Notes under the pieces: generated by a model | What the model was told of the DNA's origin: nothing | Database searches by the model: none | Seen by the model: only the letters and a program-made list of their open reading frames with translations | Part shown: piece by piece, positions 60,703 to 64,000 of the stretch | How the letters are laid out: each line of letters opens with the position of its first letter | Position numbering within the stretch: the first letter of the stretch is position 1 | Assembly (NCBI GenBank): GCA_019637615.1 | Contig: JAHBVJ010000026.1 | Location: 62,001-126,000, forward strand | Length of the DNA: 64,000 bases | Origin: Anaerolineae bacterium | GTDB taxonomy: Bacteria; Chloroflexota; Anaerolineae; Aggregatilineales; UBA2796 | Reading direction: 5' to 3' | Program-made: the position numbers and the translations under genes

Positions 60703-61728
60703 TTACCGCACGACGCCCCATACCGCCTGACTATCGTCAACCGCGTTGTTAGTGAGCTGGATTCGCTCCGTTGTGTCCACACCGATGACATAAATCTCGT
60801 TTGCCGTTGCATCGGCACGGGCAGGCCGACCTGTGATGACCAGAAACTTGCCATCGGGCGACCAGCGCGGCTCAAGTTCGACGCCGGAGCTGGATGGCAC
60901 CTCATGTTGATCCGAGCCATCGGCATTCATCAGGCACAGCGTACCTTTGCGCGTTGCTCCGTAACCACACACGCCCGAATAGGCGATCCGCTTCCCGTCC
61001 GGTGACCAACTGCCGCTGTAGCCTACCGCCAGTTGCTTGATCTGCGTGCCGTCAGGATTCATCACATAAACCGACCCATATAAGTTGCTGTCTAAGTCCC
61101 GATCCGAATCAAACACAATGTGCTTGCCATCGGGCGACCATTCAGGATCGTAGTCTCGTGCAGGGTCATCGGTGAGTTTTGTTAGTCCGGTGCCATCCAT
61201 ATTCACGACATAAATATCTTCTTTGTCAGAACCGTCCGCATGTTTGGCGCACAGGGCAAATTTGGTCGCGTCGGGCGACCAATCCACGCAAAAGATTTGC
61301 AACCCCAGATCGGTGATGCGTTGCCGATTATCGCCGTTGATGCCCATCACGTAGACATCATACACGCCGGGTTGCTCTTTACTGTTTTGCACATACGCGA
61401 TCTGCGTGCCGTCTGGTGAGATCGCAGGCCACCACTTGATCACGGCTGGATCGTCATCCATCGTCAGGGCACGTGTGTCACTGCCATCCGGCGAGGTCAC
61501 GTAGATTTCATAGCTGCCAGAACGCATAGAAAGGAACACGATGTTGCCCGTCAGCGCTTTAGCGGCGGCACTGATCGTCGGTTCTGGGGTGTCGGTAATC
61601 TTGGGCGTGCGCTTGGGCGGCTCTCCCTGTGCGTGCGGCTGCATCGGGATCGCCATGATCATCAGCGCTAACAACATGAAACTGATCGTGGCGAGTAACC
61701 ATCGAGGTAGAATACGGTTGCTATTCAT
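60703..61728 (-). CDS. Secreted TolB-like (PD40) beta-propeller protein 1
   Basis: A 341-residue exported propeller. ATG 61728 is chosen because GGAGGTCACC lies directly upstream and the start overlaps the VapC stop (ATGA). The signal peptide is 'WLLATISFMLLALMIMAI'. PD40 blades include 'PAISPDGTQIAYVQN', 'VDWSPDATKFALCA', 'PEWSPDGKHIVFDSD', 'GSWSPDGKRIAYSG' and 'PRWSPDGKFLVITG'. It is the paralogue of the next downstream gene. The 4-bp overlap with a toxin gene means translational coupling to the toxin. Confidence 0.85.
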   Translation of the reverse strand: MNSNRILPRWLLATISFMLLALMIMAIPMQPHAQGEPPKRTPKITDTPEPTISAAAKALTGNIVFLSMRSGSYEIYVTSPDGSDTRALTMDDDPAVIKWWPAISPDGTQIAYVQNSKEQPGVYDVYVMGINGDNRQRITDLGLQIFCVDWSPDATKFALCAKHADGSDKEDIYVVNMDGTGLTKLTDDPARDYDPEWSPDGKHIVFDSDRDLDSNLYGSVYVMNPDGTQIKQLAVGYSGSWSPDGKRIAYSGVCGYGATRKGTLCLMNADGSDQHEVPSSSGVELEPRWSPDGKFLVITGRPARADATANEIYVIGVDTTERIQLTNNAVDDSQAVWGVVR

Positions 61729-62132
61729 GATGGTGACCTCCAATTCTCTACGGTGATGCCCAGATCGACGAAATCTTTCTCGTTATCCGTCACGAGAATC
61801 GCGTTTCGATTAATTGCATACACAGCAATTAACAAATCCGCGTCGCTGATCGGTTTTCCGAGCTGATGTCTGCGCGTCCATAGTTCGGTGGCGAGCTTCC
61901 AATCAGCAATATTGAACTCATCCCATGAAAAGAGCGCGAATAGTTCATTGAACCGTTTGCTCCGCGCGTGAGCGTCTTTGAGTAATAGCCCTCGATATGC
62001 TTCATACCATACCATTGGACATCCATACAAGGTATTGGTCGGCACATAAACGAGGTCAAAGCGCTGTACAGAGGTTGCCTCGTTTCTAACGACTCTTACG
62101 ACTGTATTCGTATCAAGGACGTAATTGGTCAT
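61725..62132 (-). CDS. PIN-domain ribonuclease toxin (VapC-like)
   Basis: A 135-residue PIN domain, the RNase toxin of VapBC-type modules. The first acidic residue is in 'YVLDTNTVVR', the second in 'PMVWYEAYRG', the third in 'PISDADLLIAVYAI' and the last in 'ILVTDNEKDF', giving the four carboxylates that bind Mg/Mn. The start overlaps the stop of the 102-aa ORF by 4 bp (ATGA), as in true toxin-antitoxin pairs. Its stop in turn overlaps the propeller gene start. Targets are unknown; tRNAs or rRNA in known VapCs. Confidence 0.9.
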   Translation of the reverse strand: MTNYVLDTNTVVRVVRNEATSVQRFDLVYVPTNTLYGCPMVWYEAYRGLLLKDAHARSKRFNELFALFSWDEFNIADWKLATELWTRRHQLGKPISDADLLIAVYAINRNAILVTDNEKDFVDLGITVENWRSPS

Positions 62133-62437
62133 TCGTCATCGAGACCTATGTCGCGCAACGGCACCGTAAATCGATTCGCCTTTAAGAACTTCTCAAAATC
62201 GTTCCACCACGCCTCATCATTAATTTCTGGTTCGGCTGCCCATTTTTCACGTAAGGATTTCCAGCGCTCTGGCTGAGGTACTGCGGACGATGATGGCTCT
62301 TCACCGAGCTGTGAAATCAAGGTTTCCCATACCTCGACAGGCACCTGCACCATTGGCTTGCCATTGGCGTCAGTAACAAGCTGGCTTTGCTCATTCACAA
62401 TACGGATTTGTTCCTTGAGCATATTCAGATTTACCAT
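62129..62437 (-). CDS. Probable VapC-cognate antitoxin
   Basis: A 102-residue acidic protein overlapping the toxin by 4 bp, the usual antitoxin-first order. The first half ('SQLVTDANGKPMVQVPVEVWETLISQL') is strand-rich and may be a Phd/AbrB- or DUF2281-like N-terminal domain. The second half is helical with Trp-rich 'LREKWAAEPEINDEAWWNDF', which may wrap round the toxin. Its first half is clearly related to the 67-aa ORF just upstream. The assignment rests on context. Confidence 0.72.
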   Translation of the reverse strand: MVNLNMLKEQIRIVNEQSQLVTDANGKPMVQVPVEVWETLISQLGEEPSSSAVPQPERWKSLREKWAAEPEINDEAWWNDFEKFLKANRFTVPLRDIGLDDE

Positions 62438-62634
62438 CTGTCACCATCCATTTTCCACTCGTGCAACAGAGCCTGTATTTGTTCGTGTTGCGGTGCAGGC
62501 GCTGGTTGGCTAGGTTTCTGTTCCAAGTGACCGATAATATCTTCCCAAACGTGGGTAGGTATTTTCACAATGGCTTTACCCTGTTCATCAGTGGTGAACT
62601 GAGCTTCTTCTTGGATCGCTTTTACGTTCAACAT
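62431..62634 (-). CDS. Short antitoxin-like paralogue
   Basis: A 67-residue protein. 'QFTTDEQGKAIVKIPTHVWEDI' closely parallels the N-terminal half of the 102-aa antitoxin, then 'QIQALLHEWKMDGDRW' ends it early. AGGAG lies 7 nt before the ATG, and the stop overlaps the start of the next gene by 7 bp. It looks like a tandem duplicate shortened at the C terminus. It could be a second antitoxin without a toxin-binding tail, or it may regulate the operon. Confidence 0.62.
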   Translation of the reverse strand: MLNVKAIQEEAQFTTDEQGKAIVKIPTHVWEDIIGHLEQKPSQPAPAPQHEQIQALLHEWKMDGDRW

Positions 62635-62703
62635 CGCTTTTCTCCTGCTCGTTCACCACTATTTTACAGCGTTACTCGCCCTCACATTACCGCGCGACCA
62701 ACC

Positions 62704-62742
62704 GTCTTTACTAAGCCCTCAGGATTAAGCACTCAGCACTTC
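62704..62742. repeat. Heptad interspersed repeat, copy D
   Basis: GTCTTTACTAAGCCCTCAGG then ATTAAGCACTCAGCACTTC. It shares the leading TCTTTACTwAGC with copies A and B. It abuts the pheS stop codon at 62743. Confidence 0.7.
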
Positions 62743-63768
62743 CTAGAACTGCTCCAAGAAGCGTAGATCGTTGCCCCAGAAATAGCGAATGTCCTTGATG
62801 CCGTGCTTGAGCATCGTGATGCGCTCCGGCCCCATCCCGAACGCAAACCCGCTGTGGATCGTCGGATCGTAGCCGCCGTTGCGCAGCACTGTCGGGTGGA
62901 TCATCCCGCAACCCGCGATCTCCAACCAGCCAGAATAGCTGCACACCGAGCAGCCCGTCCCGCCGCATAACATGCATTCCACGTCCACTTCCATGCTCGG
63001 CTCGGTGAACGGGAAGTACGAACTGCGGAAGCGCACCTTGCGATCTGCGCCGAAAATGCGTTGAGCGAAGGCCGTGATCGTCCCCTTCAAGTCACTCAAG
63101 CGGATGTTCGTGCCCACCGCGATGCCTTCGACCTGATTGAACTGAATCTCCTTGCGCGTCGAGATTTGCTCATAGCGGAAGCACATCCCCGGCAGGATGA
63201 AACGGATCGGCTCCGGCGCGAACTTGCGCATCGAATGGATCTGCCCCGGCGATGTGTGTGTGCGCAGGATCACGCCCGGTGTCGTGGTGTGGAAGGTGTC
63301 CCACATATCGCGCGCCGGATGGTGCTGTGGGATGTTGAGCAGTTCGAAGTTGGTCTCGTCGTCCTCGACCTCGCGCGTGCGGAACACTTGGAAGCCCATC
63401 TCCGCCCAGATCGCGTAAATTTCGCGCAGCGTCTTGTTGGAAGGGTGCATCCCGCCCACCGGAATCGTGCGTCCGGGCAGCGTTACATCAATCGCGCCTT
63501 CTTCGAGGCTCTTGGCAAGTTCGTGCTGACGGATGGCCTCGGCGCGGGTTTGGTAGGCCGCTTCCAGTTCCTTCTTGATCTCGTTGGCGCGTTTGCCAAA
63601 ACTCGACCGTTGTTCGGCTGGCAGTTGTCCCACCGACCGCAGCAGCGTGGTGATCTCGCCCTTGCGCCCGATGTACTTGGTTTCCCATGTTTCCAGCGCG
63701 GCGGCATCCGTGATCGCGCCGATGGTTTGCGCGGCTTCCTTATACAGCGTTTCCAGTTGTTCCAGCAT
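62743..63768 (-). CDS. pheS: Phenylalanyl-tRNA synthetase alpha subunit
   Basis: Catalytic alpha subunit of PheRS, 341 residues. The start is ATG 63768 (MLEQLETLYKEA) with GGGAAGG upstream; an extended frame to 63837 is translated from the terminator of the T-box leader. Class II motifs are visible: 'HHPARDMWDTF' (motif 1 region), 'RPTHTSPGQIH'-like 'RTHTSPGQIHSMRK' with 'CFRYEQIS' (motif 2) and 'FAFGMGPERITML' (motif 3). The Cys-rich insert 'CMLCGGTGCSVCSYSGW' is typical of PheS. It is controlled by the T-box leader. pheT is not next to it. Confidence 0.97.
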   Translation of the reverse strand: MLEQLETLYKEAAQTIGAITDAAALETWETKYIGRKGEITTLLRSVGQLPAEQRSSFGKRANEIKKELEAAYQTRAEAIRQHELAKSLEEGAIDVTLPGRTIPVGGMHPSNKTLREIYAIWAEMGFQVFRTREVEDDETNFELLNIPQHHPARDMWDTFHTTTPGVILRTHTSPGQIHSMRKFAPEPIRFILPGMCFRYEQISTRKEIQFNQVEGIAVGTNIRLSDLKGTITAFAQRIFGADRKVRFRSSYFPFTEPSMEVDVECMLCGGTGCSVCSYSGWLEIAGCGMIHPTVLRNGGYDPTIHSGFAFGMGPERITMLKHGIKDIRYFWGNDLRFLEQF

Positions 63769-63781
63769 GGTTCCCTTCCCC

Positions 63782-63832
63782 AAAAAAATAAAAACGCCCT
63801 CGTCCCTCATGTTGATCGAAGGGACGAGAGCG
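63782..63832 (-). terminator. T-box terminator hairpin
   Basis: Arms CGCTCTCGTCCCT and AGGGACGAGGGCG on the minus strand (63820-63832 and 63795-63807), then a T-rich run (GTTTTTATTTTTTTG, 63781-63795). It competes with the T-box antiterminator. Confidence 0.92.
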
Positions 63833-64000
63833 CTCATGTCGAACGGTCTCCCGCGGTACCACCCTAGTTAGCTCGCCACAGCGGGCGAAACTCACTTTAT
63901 ATGCGGTTGTCGGCTCAAGAGCGAACTTCTGCGATCAGCGTTTCCAACCGGACTCTCAGCTTATAGTCACGGCTCTCTGGATGGCGCTCCTATCGCGTAC
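63782..64000 (-). promoter_or_regulatory. T-box riboswitch (tRNA-Phe type) upstream of pheS
   Basis: Leader RNA that senses uncharged tRNA. The T-box sequence AGGGTGGTACCGCG is at 63852-63865 (minus strand). Upstream of it (63880-64000) is a Stem I-like region with GAGAG and a candidate UUC (Phe) specifier at 63923-63925 in the context GAAGTTCGC, next to a TTGAGC hairpin. Downstream lies the terminator at 63782-63832. The 5' end of the leader is at or beyond the window edge. Uncharged tRNA-Phe would stabilise the antiterminator and raise pheS (and downstream) expression. Confidence 0.93.

Noticed and set aside
63769..63837. N-terminal extension of pheS by 23 codons
   Set aside because: It is translated from the T-box terminator hairpin; the good ribosome site is just before 63768.

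Overview
The window looks like chromosomal DNA from a free-living Gram-positive-type or monoderm-like bacterium, most plausibly a member of the Chloroflexota (Anaerolineae-like). This is an inference. It rests on the many secreted proteins with Thr/Pro-rich 'TPTPT' linkers, the Roadblock/V4R signalling proteins, the T-box leader on pheS, the CUT1-type sugar ABC operon with a ROK regulator, and interspersed heptad repeats. No rRNA, tRNA or CRISPR array was seen. Housekeeping genes include rsfS, prfA, rsmG, a TyrA-like dehydrogenase, recJ, pheT and pheS.

Layout. 1-9.7 kb: tail of an unknown gene, a secreted DsbA-like protein, a GH1 beta-glucosidase behind a perfect LacI-type operator, a coiled-coil protein, rsfS, a large XRE/NTPase/TPR regulator, a GNAT acetyltransferase, a PPOX-family protein and prfA. 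9.9-14.7 kb: a signalling block (Roadblock, V4R domain protein, response regulator with a degenerate GGDEF domain) followed by a membrane TIR-TPR protein with highly repetitive TPR DNA. 14.7-27.3 kb: PadR/SnoaL pair, rsmG, TyrA-like gene, and several secreted or cell-wall proteins (LysM-glycosidase, TIM-barrel/M23 fusion, WD40-like) plus VOC and WYL genes.

27.4-41.2 kb: a carbohydrate locus. A Gfo/Idh oxidoreductase diverges from a ROK (XylR-like) repressor. Then come a solute-binding protein, two permeases, two ATPases, two sugar epimerases, a second Gfo/Idh enzyme, two small unknown proteins and xylose isomerase. XylR-like operators (TTAGTTG-N7-CAACWAA) lie at the repressor promoter and at the xylA promoter, which points to a pentose regulon.

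41.2-54.2 kb: an accessory-looking stretch. It has a DUF5681-like gene with an array of CAGGCAAA motifs upstream, and three large secreted proteins (one SBBP-repeat protein, two subtilases). These three share a nearly identical C-terminal repeat module followed by the same terminator hairpin; recJ sits between them.

54.3-64 kb: a long minus-strand run. A Phe-type T-box leader precedes pheS. The pheT gene follows only after about 5.4 kb that holds a VapBC-like toxin-antitoxin set with two related antitoxin-like ORFs, two secreted TolB-like propellers, an FAD-binding subunit homologue and a secreted glycosidase-like protein.
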